From NCBI GenBank assembly GCA_041920465.1, contig JBHGXW010000021.1:4856-68855 (forward strand): DNA of 64,000 nt, read 5' to 3'. Made by a program: the position numbers and the translations under genes. Each line of letters begins with the position of its first letter. Positions within the stretch are counted from its first letter, which is position 1. Below the pieces are notes generated by a model, which made no database searches, was not told the DNA's origin, and saw only the letters and a program-made list of their open reading frames with translations. Source of the DNA: Brevibacillus_H sp041920465. Its GTDB lineage: Bacteria; Bacillota; Bacilli; Brevibacillales; Brevibacillaceae. Positions 52,725-62,800 of the stretch are shown here, piece by piece.

Positions 52725-53696
52725 TCAGATCCGTTTTTTCCGCAGCAAATAAACAAAATAGGGAGCGCCGATCAATGCGGTAAATACGCCCACCGGAATT
52801 TCAATGGGAGCGATCACGGTCCGCCCGATGATGTCGGCAATCATCACCAGCAGCGCTCCAAGACAGGCGCTGACCGGAATAATCAGCTGATAGCTGGGGC
52901 CGACAATCAACCTTGTCAAATGCGGAATGACCAGGCCGATGAAACCGACCGGACCCGCGACAGCAACCGCGCTGCCCGCCAGCAGGATGGCGATGAACAG
53001 GATGAACAGGCGATTTCGTTCCATCTGCACACCCAGACTGATGGCCACTTCTTCGCTTAACACCATGACGTTTAATCTCTTGCCAAACAGCCAGGCGATG
53101 AACAGACAAACCAGCGACCAAGGCCAGATGCTTTGTACCTGTTCCCAGCCCCGCCCCCACAAACTGCCGGCCAGCCAGATAATTGCTGCTCCCGCTTCAA
53201 GCGGGAACTTCACAAGAACTCCCGTGGTAATCGCTTGGAACAATGAATCAAGCGCAATTCCCGACAGAGCCAAACGCCCCGGACTGATTCCCTTTTTCCA
53301 GGCGATGGAGTAGACGATCATACCAGCCAGAATCGCTCCTGCAAAAGCGGCAAACGGAAGCGCAGCAGGCGGCAAATCAGGTATGACAATCATCGTGATG
53401 ACGGCAAACATACCGGCTCCTGCGGTAATTCCGATCACATTGGGGGCTGCCAGCGGATTGCGCGTAACCGCTTGAAATAAAGCCCCGGAAACGGCCAGAT
53501 TGGCACCGACCAATGCGCCAACCAGCACACGCGGAAGACGGTATTCCCAAACAATTTCGCTTTCAATCGAGCCATCGGGAGCAAATATGCAGGAGAACGC
53601 CTGCGAAAAATGGATTTGTACATCACCAAATGTCACGCCAAGGATGATCGTGCCTGCAATCAGACCAAGTAGCGTGATCCCGAGTATCACTCGCAT
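52725..53696 (-). CDS. FecCD-type siderophore ABC permease
   Basis: 323 residues, about nine to ten membrane helices. The family segments LPRVLVGALVGANLAVSGALFQ and GPVGFIGLVIPHLTRLIVG match FecC/FecD permeases. It pairs with the permease just upstream (3-base gap) to form the pore. Confidence 0.93.
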   Translation of the reverse strand: MRVILGITLLGLIAGTIILGVTFGDVQIHFSQAFSCIFAPDGSIESEIVWEYRLPRVLVGALVGANLAVSGALFQAVTRNPLAAPNVIGITAGAGMFAVITMIVIPDLPPAALPFAAFAGAILAGMIVYSIAWKKGISPGRLALSGIALDSLFQAITTGVLVKFPLEAGAAIIWLAGSLWGRGWEQVQSIWPWSLVCLFIAWLFGKRLNVMVLSEEVAISLGVQMERNRLFILFIAILLAGSAVAVAGPVGFIGLVIPHLTRLIVGPSYQLIIPVSACLGALLVMIADIIGRTVIAPIEIPVGVFTALIGAPYFVYLLRKKRI

Positions 53697-53699
53697 GCT

Positions 53700-54713
53700 T
53701 TATTCACTCTGCTTTCTCACAAGATAAAGAAAATAAGGACAGCCAATCGCCGCTGTAAAAATGCCTACAGGCAGTTCTTCCGGCTGTGCGACCGTACGTG
53801 CGATCAAGTCGGCGATCACCAGCAACAGCGCCCCGACCAGGGCAGCCATCGGGATCGTCACCTTGTAATCGGAGCCGAACATTTTTCTGACGATGTGCGG
53901 GATGATCAAGCCGATAAAACCGATCGAGCCGGAAACAGAGACCGCGCTGCCCGCCAAAACGATCGTCAGAATCACCAGAACTGCCCGAATCAGGCCAATG
54001 TTGATTCCAAGCCCTCTCGCCACATCTTCCCCCAGATCGAGAATGTTCATCTTGTCCGCGATCAGCCACGCCGTAACAACCCCGATCAGGATCCACGGCA
54101 GGATCATCGTGATATGATCCCAGCTCAATCCGTTCAAACCGCCGGCCAGCCAGGCGTAGATCGCTCCCGCATCTTCTCCCAGCATGACCAGAACTCCAAT
54201 GGAAAGTGCGTGCAAAAAGGCGCTTACGGCTACACCGGCCAGCGCCAAGGCGATCGGAGAAGCTCCTCCTTTGAATGCAAGCCCGTATACGAGTGAACCT
54301 CCTGCTGCCGCGCCCAAAAAGACAAGCGGCGAAAACCAGATCATCGGAATGTTCAGCGCCAAAAGTTCAACGATGACAACAACTACTGCCGCCCCCGAAG
54401 AAATCCCCATGATTTTGGGATCAGCCAGCGGGTTTCGCGTCAAACACTGCATGACCGCTCCGGAGATGGCGAGACTGGCTCCGATCAAAGCGGCCAAAAT
54501 GGCTCTTGGCAGGCGCAAATCCCACACCATTGTTCTCTCCTTGGACCCGTCATCCAACCATAACACTTTCCAGACGGTATCAAGCGGGATGTGAACAGCC
54601 CCGAGAGACGTACTAAGCAGAATGCTTGCGATTACAGCGGCGAACAGGATGCTCCCGATCAGCAGAAGCTTTCCTTTATGGTGTTGAGTTAGTTTTGCTT
54701 GCGCGGTCTCCAA
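53700..54713 (-). CDS. FecCD-type siderophore ABC permease
   Basis: About 337 residues, the second permease of the pair. LPRAILAALIGASLAISGAVMQ and GSIGFIGLIIPHIVRKMFG are the family motifs. The frame reaches GTG 54746, which has no ribosome site; TTG 54713 is 9 bases after AAAGGA and starts MLETAQAKLTQHHKG before the first helix. A tandem repeat lies upstream. Confidence 0.9.
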   Translation of the reverse strand: METAQAKLTQHHKGKLLLIGSILFAAVIASILLSTSLGAVHIPLDTVWKVLWLDDGSKERTMVWDLRLPRAILAALIGASLAISGAVMQCLTRNPLADPKIMGISSGAAVVVVIVELLALNIPMIWFSPLVFLGAAAGGSLVYGLAFKGGASPIALALAGVAVSAFLHALSIGVLVMLGEDAGAIYAWLAGGLNGLSWDHITMILPWILIGVVTAWLIADKMNILDLGEDVARGLGINIGLIRAVLVILTIVLAGSAVSVSGSIGFIGLIIPHIVRKMFGSDYKVTIPMAALVGALLLVIADLIARTVAQPEELPVGIFTAAIGCPYFLYLVRKQSE

Positions 54714-54768
54714 ACCGGACCATCCTTTCAAAATGTTTAGGGACACAGAAGTTGCGGGCCCCGCCCGG

Positions 54769-54812
54769 TACAGCGTCAGGTTGCGCCGGGTACAGCGTTA
54801 GGTTGCGCCGGG
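54769..54812. repeat. Tandem 22-bp repeat upstream of the permeases
   Basis: GGTTGCGCCGGGTACAGCGT-TA recurs about two and a half times (a diverged first copy begins near 54750). The short units are GC-rich, unlike the surroundings. They lie in the leader between the SLH gene and the permeases. Confidence 0.65.
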
Positions 54813-54832
54813 TGGGTATCTTTAAATGGAAT

Positions 54833-54861
54833 GCCCCTATGGATGAAAAGGCCAAAGGGGC
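54833..54861 (-). terminator. Weak hairpin after the SLH gene
   Basis: GCCCCTATGG and CCAAAGGGGC form a 10-base stem with one mismatch, followed by only short T tracts. It may attenuate rather than stop transcription between the SLH gene and the permeases. Confidence 0.5.
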
Positions 54862-54880
54862 TTTAGTCAGGTGATTTATC

Positions 54881-55708
54881 TTACTGTTTGTGGTAGGTCT
54901 TATAGACGAACTGGTAAATGATATTGGCCGCTTCTTCCTTGGTTACGACCTTATCCGGATGCACCATTCCCTGGTTATCGAGGGTCAGAATACCGGTTTG
55001 CACAGCAATTGTGACATAATCTCCGTATCCTTTCGTAACCTTGGACAGGTCTTTGATTTGAGCGGCAACGGCCATGTCAAGCTTCACCGTTTTCTTCTCC
55101 GGAATCACTTCGGCGGCTGCCGGTTCTTCCGGCTTCTGCTCCGGTTTCGCTACTGGCTTTGTTTCAGGCTTGCTTGCCGCAGCATTTCCGGCTTTGGCAG
55201 CTTCTTCTGCCTTCTTGGCTTCTTCCGCTTTCTTCGCTTCTTCCTGAGCTTTGATCACATCGTCAATTTGTTTTTGAAAATCGGCATTTATTTCCACTTC
55301 TCCGTCATCCAAATACCCTAACAGATTGACAATCGCTACAGCCAGATCTTCACGCGTCACTTTTTCGTTGGCACGGAATGTTTGCGTGCCGTCATTCTCA
55401 TTAAAAGCAGTGAAGTACGGCGCAATCGCCTCGATATATCCGGCCGCCCAGTCTTTGTCAGTAACGTCGGTAAACGAAAACTCTTCCGGCTTATCTGTAT
55501 TCAGGTTTGCGGAGATTGCCAGGAGTTTGGCAAACTCTGCGCGAGTTATCTGTTTATTTAACTGCAAGTCTCCCTTATGGCCAACCAATACACCCGCTTG
55601 GGTCAATGCACTCACCGCTTCGGACGCGGGATTGGCAGCCAGTGCAGGAGCTGAGATCGCCAAGCTTAATGCTGTTGATAGGATAATGGTCTTGTAAGAT
55701 GCTCTCAT
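54881..55708 (-). CDS. S-layer homology domain protein in the iron operon
   Basis: 275 residues. A signal peptide (TIILSTALSLAISAPALAA) leads to two SLH-like units (about 25-135, with ITRAEFAKLLAI and VTREDLAVAIVNLLGY). A coiled, charged stretch with AKKAEEAKKAEE repeats and a Pro/Glu/Lys-rich linker follow, then a third SLH-like unit (about 215-275, VVTKEEAANIIYQFVYK). SLH units anchor proteins to cell-wall polysaccharide. It lies between the binding protein and the permeases, so it is probably a wall anchor or partner for iron capture. Confidence 0.85.
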   Translation of the reverse strand: MRASYKTIILSTALSLAISAPALAANPASEAVSALTQAGVLVGHKGDLQLNKQITRAEFAKLLAISANLNTDKPEEFSFTDVTDKDWAAGYIEAIAPYFTAFNENDGTQTFRANEKVTREDLAVAIVNLLGYLDDGEVEINADFQKQIDDVIKAQEEAKKAEEAKKAEEAAKAGNAAASKPETKPVAKPEQKPEEPAAAEVIPEKKTVKLDMAVAAQIKDLSKVTKGYGDYVTIAVQTGILTLDNQGMVHPDKVVTKEEAANIIYQFVYKTYHKQ

Positions 55709-55729
55709 GTTCTCTTATCTCCCGCCGAA

Positions 55730-56695
55730 TTAATATTTGTTGAAGATATCCGTTGCTTCTTTCACGATCAGTCTCGCAGAAATCGGGCCGCGGCTTCTGG
55801 ACCACAAGTCACGGTTAACCTGCACCACTTTTTTGGTTTTTACCGCTTTCAGCTTGCTCCAAATCGGGTTGGAACTGAGTTCGACAATTCCGTCCTGGCC
55901 AGGATCGGCGTACACGAAAAGCAGATCCGGGTCAATTTGAAGCACTTTTTCCAGGCTTAATTGCACCATGTCCGGATAAACCTTGTCGCTTGGGCCTTTG
56001 TAAGCATAATCTGCTTTGAGCGCCAGGAAAATGGAGCTGGAGAAAGAGTTTTGCGTCCAGGCCCACATTGTATTCTTGTTGTTAAAGATTCCGAGAACTT
56101 TCATCTTTTTGTTCTTCAACTTGACTTGAGCAGCGGCAAGCTCTTTGTTAAACAGAGCGACGAAAGCATTCGCTTGTGCTTTGCGGCCCATGATCTCTCC
56201 CAAGCGTACCAGGTTCGTCATCGCTTCTTGATAGCTGCCTGCGCGGAATCCGGCAACCGGAGCAATTTTGGAAAGCTGCGGTATCATTGCTTTGTGGAAC
56301 TCATAAAGGTGGTCAATGACGATCAAATCAGGCTTGAGTGCGGCGATAGATTCAAGGCTTGGTGCGTTTATTTTCCCAACCGTTTTGACGCCTTTCAGTT
56401 GTGCTGCCAAATAAGCAGGCAATTGATTGGAATTGGAGATCGTTACACCAACCGGCTTCACGCCAAGCGCAATTACCGCATCAGTTCCGGCTACACTTAG
56501 AGTTACAACACGTTTGGGAATTCCCTTAACTTTCAGAACTCCCAGTTCTGTTTGATATGTACGAATCTGGCTGCTGTTGACGGGCGCTTTGGTACTTGCT
56601 TCAACAGGAGCGGCAAATAACTGAGATACCATCAAGGCAACAGCTATTAAAGCCATAAAAAATTTTGGGAAGTGATTCGAGTATGTACCAGACAT
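55730..56695 (-). CDS. Iron-siderophore substrate-binding protein without a lipobox
   Basis: 321 residues. A signal peptide (FFMALIAVALMVSQLFAAPVEAS) is cut by signal peptidase I; there is no lipobox Cys, unlike most Gram-positive binding proteins. The fold is FecB/FhuD type (LGVLKVKGIPKRVVTLS, ALGVKPVGV, LKPDLIVIDHL). ATG 56695 follows AAAGGAGG. First gene of the iron cluster, behind Fur-like sites. How it stays at the cell surface is not clear; the adjoining SLH protein may help. Confidence 0.88.
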   Translation of the reverse strand: MSGTYSNHFPKFFMALIAVALMVSQLFAAPVEASTKAPVNSSQIRTYQTELGVLKVKGIPKRVVTLSVAGTDAVIALGVKPVGVTISNSNQLPAYLAAQLKGVKTVGKINAPSLESIAALKPDLIVIDHLYEFHKAMIPQLSKIAPVAGFRAGSYQEAMTNLVRLGEIMGRKAQANAFVALFNKELAAAQVKLKNKKMKVLGIFNNKNTMWAWTQNSFSSSIFLALKADYAYKGPSDKVYPDMVQLSLEKVLQIDPDLLFVYADPGQDGIVELSSNPIWSKLKAVKTKKVVQVNRDLWSRSRGPISARLIVKEATDIFNKY

Positions 56696-56723
56696 GCTGA
56701 TCCTCCTTTAACAATATAAACAG

Positions 56724-56803
56724 ATTGATAATGATAACCTTTTTCATTTACCATTATAGCCATATTTTTCTGCTAGTCAACAATAATGATAATCATTCTT
56801 AAT
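56724..56803 (-). promoter_or_regulatory. Fur-like sites before the iron cluster
   Basis: AATGATAATCATTCTTAAT (56785-56803) matches the Fur consensus TGATAATnATTATCA at most positions; TTGATAATGATAACC (56724-56738) is a second, weaker match. They lie 30-110 bases before the binding-protein start, so iron repression is likely. Confidence 0.72.
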
Positions 56804-56805
56804 TA

Positions 56806-56855
56806 TAAAAATATAAAAGCAGCCTTCCCGTCTGCTGCTAACCGACAGGAAGGCT
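56806..56855 (-). terminator. Terminator after doxX
   Basis: On the minus strand AGCCTTCCtGTC and GACgGGAAGGCT pair, followed by GCTTTTATATTTTT. Confidence 0.85.
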
Positions 56856-56935
56856 CCTCTCTTTTTCATTTACATTCCTGTTATCTTGAAAATACGGAAA
56901 ATGAAAGCAAGTGACGACCATGTACACGAACATTT

Positions 56936-57325
56936 TTAGAACAATACATAAGCGCCAGGACCGATCAAGGCAACGCCAATCGCGATCGCGATCAACACCA
57001 GATTATACTCGAATCCGTTGGAAGTAATCCAGTATCCGTTTTGTCCGTGAACTTTGAAAATGGCGACGAGCATCGTCAACACGATAAATGCCGCTCCAAC
57101 CGAAGTGAATACTCCCGCAGCAAAGAAGGCTCCTCCCAACAATTCCATCAAACCGGCAATCGCAGCCATCAATACCCCAGGTTTAACCCCGATTGACTCC
57201 AGCCATCCGCCAGTTCCTTTGAGACCGTAACCGCCAAACCATCCAAACAGTTTCTGCGCTCCATGCCCCATAAAAGTGAGACCAACAACCAACCGAATAA
57301 TCAATAAACCAAGATTCATCATCAT
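56936..57325 (-). CDS. DoxX family membrane protein
   Basis: 129 residues with four hydrophobic helices. The signature LIIRLVVGLTFMGHGAQKLFG and the LMELLGGAFFAAGVFT segment are of the DoxX/CatD kind, membrane partners of thiol, quinone or oxidative-stress systems. ATG 57325 has GGAAGAGG upstream (ATG 57322 and 57319 follow directly). A strong promoter with twin repeats precedes it, so it is probably repressed and induced by stress. Confidence 0.88.
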   Translation of the reverse strand: MMMNLGLLIIRLVVGLTFMGHGAQKLFGWFGGYGLKGTGGWLESIGVKPGVLMAAIAGLMELLGGAFFAAGVFTSVGAAFIVLTMLVAIFKVHGQNGYWITSNGFEYNLVLIAIAIGVALIGPGAYVLF

Positions 57326-57360
57326 GCCTCTTCCTTTCGTGAATTTATAAAAAGTATTTA

Positions 57361-57409
57361 ACTTACTTTATGTAAGTATTATAAAATATATTACTTACTT
57401 TAGTCAAGT
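57361..57409 (-). promoter_or_regulatory. doxX promoter with two repeated operators
   Basis: On the minus strand TTGACT (57402-57407) and TATAAT (57378-57383) are separated by 18 bases. The 17-base blocks 57361-57377 and 57393-57409 are near-identical partial palindromes (ACTTACTTTAnnnAAGT on the plus strand), 32 bases apart, one over the -35 box and one at the transcript start. Confidence 0.65.
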
Positions 57410-57414
57410 ATCTA

Positions 57415-57448
57415 AATAAAAAATAGCCTCGTCCTATTTTGACGAGGC
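57415..57448 (-). terminator. Terminator overlapping the PilZ stop codon
   Basis: On the minus strand GCCTCGTC-aaaatag-GACGAGGC is a perfect 8-bp stem followed by TATTTTTTATTT. The stop TAG lies in the loop. Confidence 0.87.
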
Positions 57449-57808
57449 CCCCATATGGCGTCTGGCATACACTTTTAATTCCGACAGAAGCTGTTCTTTA
57501 TCGTATTTCTTATTTTGAAATTCCAATCCGTAAAAATACTGTTTGCCTGATGTCTTCTTCCAAACAATATGCCCCAAAAAATCAAGCGGTTTTTCATTCA
57601 GACAAAATGAAATCTGTACATACACTTCATGCTCGGGATGCAGATTGAGCGGACAAGCGAATTTCGCTCCGTTTAAGCTAATATCATGAATCTCAACGGC
57701 TCCCGCTGTGCTTTCCACATCCCGGCCATTGATTCTTATGATTTTCATTGTCGATTCCAGAGGAGAATTAAATATATAACGAAAGGCTTCATGCCGTTTG
57801 TACTCCAT
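57434..57808 (-). CDS. PilZ domain protein
   Basis: 124 residues, a single PilZ domain. The N-terminal motif reads YKRHEAFRYIF: the usual RRxxxR appears as RHxxxR. The second motif DISLNGAKF fits D/NxSxxG. It is therefore a probable c-di-GMP receptor, perhaps with altered affinity. ATG 57808 follows AGAGGTG, 4 bases after the stop of the GGDEF-EAL gene, so both are made together. The target of the domain is not visible. Confidence 0.85.
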   Translation of the reverse strand: MEYKRHEAFRYIFNSPLESTMKIIRINGRDVESTAGAVEIHDISLNGAKFACPLNLHPEHEVYVQISFCLNEKPLDFLGHIVWKKTSGKQYFYGLEFQNKKYDKEQLLSELKVYARRHMGASSK

Positions 57809-57812
57809 ACCA

Positions 57813-59861
57813 TCACCTCTGAATAATATACTTTCTGGTGAAATCGTTTGATGAAAGTGGGCGGCTGAATAAATATCCCTGCGCTTCATCACATTGATGC
57901 TCAAGCAAAAATTGATATTGGCTGTCGGTCTCGACTCCCTCCGCGGTAACCTTCAGGTGCAGATTGTGGGCCATTGCGATAATCGTGGCTACAATGGCGG
58001 CATCGCTCGTGTCTTCCTCCAGTTCACGCAAGAAGGATTGGTCGATTTTTAACTTGTCGATGGGAAGCCTTTTCAGATAGCTAAGGGAACTGTAGCCCGT
58101 TCCGAAATCATCCATGCCGATTTTTACCCCAAGTTCTTTCAGGTCTTTCAAAATACTCATGGCATGTCCGATATCCATGGCCATACTTTCCGTTATTTCC
58201 AGCTCCAAAAAAGCAGGATCACAGCCGGTTCCGGCTAAGGCCTTCTTTACGGAAGAAACCAGATCATGTTTCATAAACTGTCTGGAGGACAAGTTTACGG
58301 CCATGGTTAGCGGATTATTTTTCTTGACAGAATTCCAGAGAAGCGTCTGGGTACAAGCCGTTTTCATGACCCACTCGCCAATTGGAATAATCAGTCCTGT
58401 TTCTTCAGCCAACGGAATAAATTGTGCCGGCGGGATGAGACCCCACTTGGGATGATTCCACCTGATGAGTGCCTCCGCCCCGACGAGTTCCCCTGACCCG
58501 ACATGGACCTGAGGCTGATAGAAGAGCTCGAATTCATTTCGCTCCAACGCCCGATACAAATCATTTTCAAGGATAATTCTCTCATGAGCGCTTTCATTCA
58601 TACTCGGATTATAGAACTGATACTTGCTTCCTCTGTCCTTCACCCGATACATGGCGGTATCCGCGTTTACCATTAACGTCTCCGTATCCGGCCCGTCTGT
58701 TGGATAGATCGTAATCCCGATACTGCACGACAGGTGGAATTCGTAGCCTTCATGGATGATCGGTATCTCCACTGTGTCAATGATCTTTTGGGCGATATCG
58801 GATACTTCCTGTTCTGAACCGATACCGTGTAAAAATGCGGCAAATTCATCTCCGCCGATCCGAAACAGTTGATCAGATTTTTTGAGACAGCTTTGAATGC
58901 GTTCTGATAGGGAAATAAGCAAATTGTCGCCAAATTGATGGCCGATTGAATCGTTCACCTTTTTAAAATGATCGATGTCAATAAACATGACGGAAAAGCT
59001 GATCTGTTTACGGTCTGAAGCGATGATGGCTTCGTCGATCCGTTCCTTTAGCGCCCGTCTGTTTGGCAGGCTGGTCAGCTCGTCATGAAATGCGAGAAAG
59101 TTGATTTTTGCTTCCGCCAGCTTGTTTTCCGTTATGTCTTTAAACATGGCGATAAACCCGACATTATTGTTCTGGGCGTCCACTAGTCTGGACGTAGACA
59201 AGCTTACCCATTTCAGGAAGCCGTCCCTGGTTATTCTTTGAACTTCAAGCCCGGTATACGTTTTATTCCGCTTGATCACATCATCAAAAATTTTCGCGAA
59301 TTCTTCTTCTTTCCCCTCAGGAACAAGCGGATAAGGGGTATGCAGCACTTCCTGCTCCTTCCATCCAAAAATATCTTCCGCGGCAGGATTCCACATGGTT
59401 ACCTTTTTGTTCTGATCAAGCGTAATGATGCCAATGGGAGATGCTTCGATCAGGGCTTGCAAGGCCTGATTGCTTTGCCAAAGAGAATTCTCCATTTTCC
59501 GGCGGATGGTGATGTCAGAAAAGACACCGAGGTAGTGGGTGGTATTGCCATCAAGATCTCGCAGCTCCGTAACCAGCAGATGCTCCAAATAAACTTCCCC
59601 ATTTTTTCGCTTGTTCCAAATCTCGCCTTCCCATTTGCCTGTATGCACGACGCTTTGCCACATTTGGTTGTAGAAATCTATGCTGTGGTAATCAGACTTG
59701 AGGATATTCGGATTTTTTCCTTTTACCTCGTCGAGAGAGTACCCGGTAACTTTCGAGAAAGCGGAATTCACATATTCGATGCGCCCAAACAGATCGGTGA
59801 TCACGAGCCCCTCAATCAAATTCTCTAAAACCTGGTGATAAAAATGTATGTCTCGTTTCAT
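57813..59861 (-). CDS. PAS-PAS-GGDEF-EAL c-di-GMP enzyme
   Basis: 682 residues. Two PAS domains (about 1-115 with LENLIEGLVITDLFGRIEY, and 130-240), then GGDEF (about 255-420, RIGGDEFAAFL) and EAL (about 435-680, with EALIRW, ELEITE, MDDFGTGYSS, LKIDQSF and TAEGVET). Both catalytic sites look intact. It has no membrane segment and so is cytoplasmic. ATG 59861 is 9 bases after GGAGG; the upstream TTG is less well spaced. Operon with the PilZ gene. Confidence 0.92.
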   Translation of the reverse strand: MKRDIHFYHQVLENLIEGLVITDLFGRIEYVNSAFSKVTGYSLDEVKGKNPNILKSDYHSIDFYNQMWQSVVHTGKWEGEIWNKRKNGEVYLEHLLVTELRDLDGNTTHYLGVFSDITIRRKMENSLWQSNQALQALIEASPIGIITLDQNKKVTMWNPAAEDIFGWKEQEVLHTPYPLVPEGKEEEFAKIFDDVIKRNKTYTGLEVQRITRDGFLKWVSLSTSRLVDAQNNNVGFIAMFKDITENKLAEAKINFLAFHDELTSLPNRRALKERIDEAIIASDRKQISFSVMFIDIDHFKKVNDSIGHQFGDNLLISLSERIQSCLKKSDQLFRIGGDEFAAFLHGIGSEQEVSDIAQKIIDTVEIPIIHEGYEFHLSCSIGITIYPTDGPDTETLMVNADTAMYRVKDRGSKYQFYNPSMNESAHERIILENDLYRALERNEFELFYQPQVHVGSGELVGAEALIRWNHPKWGLIPPAQFIPLAEETGLIIPIGEWVMKTACTQTLLWNSVKKNNPLTMAVNLSSRQFMKHDLVSSVKKALAGTGCDPAFLELEITESMAMDIGHAMSILKDLKELGVKIGMDDFGTGYSSLSYLKRLPIDKLKIDQSFLRELEEDTSDAAIVATIIAMAHNLHLKVTAEGVETDSQYQFLLEHQCDEAQGYLFSRPLSSNDFTRKYIIQR

Positions 59862-59887
59862 CTGCAAGATCCTCCGAGGGTGATAGA

Positions 59888-62800
59888 CTAGTATACGATT
59901 ACTCTATTTCGGCCTTGATGTTTCGCCTGGTAGAGCGCAGAGTCGGCCTGCTCAATTATTTTCCTCAACTCTACATTCCTGTCCGGTACAACTGAACTGA
60001 CACCCACACTCACCGTTACGACATCACTTACTTTAGAACCAGCATGAGGGATCGCAAGCTCCTCTATTCGCCGCCTTATTTTTTCGGCAATCTGCGCAGC
60101 TGCATCTGCCCCCGTGTCAGGAAGGATAATGGCGAATTCTTCTCCCCCATAGCGGGCAACCAAATCCCAAGACTTTTCCATAAGTTCTTCAATGGTTTTG
60201 GCTACCTTCTTCAGACAAATATCTCCACCTTGATGCCCGTATGTATCATTAAATGATTTGAAGTGGTCAATATCCAGCATGATAAGCGAGATGGGCTTCG
60301 ATTGTTGGCCGCAGCGCTCCCATTCATTTGCCAATACTTCGTCAAACCGGCGTCTGTTGGCGATTTCTGTCAGGCCATCCAATGTAGAGAGACGTTGGTA
60401 CAGTTGGTTCGCTTCCCGCAATTTTTCCTCCGCTTTCTTCCGCTCGGACATGTCATGAGCAATTCCTACATATCCGATCACTTCGCCGTTTGAATCTTTC
60501 ATCGGAGTAACCACCAAATTCATCGCTAACCGGCTGCCATCTTTTCTGACGTAGGTCCAATCTTGTTCGTCAATCATCCCGGATTCCGTCCCATACAGGA
60601 AGACATCTACCCAGCTTAGTTTATCAGGTGATCTGTCCAGAAGTTTTTGGGTTCGAGTCTTTATTTCCTCTTCCAGATGAATGATGAGAGGCGTTTGTTT
60701 TCCGATCATCTCCTCTGCCGAATAGCCCAACAGCTGCTCTGCCCCTTTATTGAATACGGTGATAATCCCATTCACGTCGGTCGCAATGATAGAAACCCTG
60801 GAAGCCGAGTTAATCACCGCTTCCTTCAGGGAATTGGACAACTCTACTTCTCTTTTGGCTTCCAGAAGGGCCGCTTGCTCCTGTTTCCTTTTGGTAATAT
60901 CTTCTGCGACACCGATAACCCCAACGATTTCTCCCTTCACCTTGATGGGAACCGCCGTTATTTTCACTTCTATTTCTTGACCGTCCTTCCGAATGATGCG
61001 GATCTCCGTATGGACGGAAGCACCATTGATGACTTTGGAGAAGTTTTTCCGCACTTTATCGATATCCGCTATTGATACAAGCCGATTGAACGAGCCATTT
61101 AGCAGCTCTTCCCCTTCATAACCGGTTATTTGTGCCGCTGTCTGGTTAACACTGATGAATTTCCCGGTTAAATCGAGTGCGAAACTTGCATCCGGATTAT
61201 TGTCAAACAACGATTTATATCTTTGTTCACTTTCTTCCAGAAGCAGTTCGGTCTTCTTTCGTTCCGTGATGTCGCGTGCTACTCCAAGCAGATGGGTAAT
61301 CTCTCCGGTTTTGCCTGGAATCGGATGCAGGGTAATTTCCGCAATCAGCTCTCCCCCCGGAAGAATCAATTTTTCTTCATAGGTTAATATGTTTTTGGTT
61401 AACACGGCTTCCCGATACTTGTCCAGCTCGCAGAAAGAATCCTTTTGGGGAAAAATTTCTCTGATTTCCTTGCCTACAATTTCTTCTTTCTTCATCCCCG
61501 TGACATTCAGGTAGGATTGGTTGACGGAGATACAGTAGTATTGGTTCGCTTCTCTTACCTCCAGAAAAAAAATAAGATCCGACACGGAGTTGTAGATGAG
61601 AGAAAGCTGATTTTTGATTGCCTGGGTTTTTTCCTCAGCCTTTTTTCGCTCCGTTATCTCTCTGGAGACGAGAACAATCTGCTTAATCGCACCGCAGTCT
61701 TCCACGATCGGAACACCCCGCATGTCTGCGAATAACCAGCGCCCGTCCCGATGCCGCCAGCGGAATTCACTCTGCATCGGAGCTTTGGATTGAAGCATGG
61801 CTTGAAAGTGGGCACGTACTTTTTCCAAATCATCGGGATGGATATACGGATGAGGATACGAACCGATATATTCATCAAGGTTGACCCCAAAAACAGATTC
61901 ATGAGAAGGAGAGGCATAGATTACCTTTCCTTGCGGGTCCAAAACCGTAACCAAATCGGTCATGTTTTGTGCAATCAGCCGGTAGTTTTTCTCGCTTTCC
62001 GCAACCAGCTTCAGATTGTGATCAATGGTTTCTACCATTTGGTTAAACGTTTGGCAAAGTTCTTTGAGTTCATTCAAGCCATTATAATCAGTCGGAATTT
62101 TATATTGAAAATTCCCCTCGCGCAGCGTTCTTGCGGCATCCAGCAAAAACTGAATCGGCTCAACCAATTTATTGGAAAACCGGAGCATGATCAGATGCCC
62201 GATCAAAAGAACGAATACCAAAATCAGCCCCATCGCCCAAATTGTCGAACGAAAAGGCGAATCGATTTCCGCTTTATCAATCTCACCGATGATGAGCCAT
62301 TTATGATTGTCCGTCCACTGGTAGGTCCCGATTACTTCATGTCCGTGGTAATCCGTATAGGTTCCTTGAACCTGCTGTCCGGCTAATGCTTCGCGCAGTA
62401 TGGGAGTGTTGATCGTTATCTCGAATTGAGTCGTTTTTTTCACTCTGCCTTCTTGGATTAGCTCGGGCGTAAATCGCGATTCCGTCAACATCACTCCCTT
62501 TCGATTGACAAGATAAATCTCGCCTGTCTCGCCAATTTCACTGCTCTTCATCATACGGCTAATGGTTGACAATTCAACCGCCCCAAAAATGCAACCGGCA
62601 AACTGATTTTGATTGTTATAGACCGGCGATGAGAATATGATGATTGACTTGCCTGTCGCTCGGCCAATCAGCGCGTCCGTGACATAAGCTTTTCCTTTCA
62701 GCGCTTCCTGAAAATAATCGCGGTCAGATACATTGATACCAGGTGGTGTATCTGTATCAATCTCGGTAATGCCGGAGGGATTGATATAAACAATCGAATA

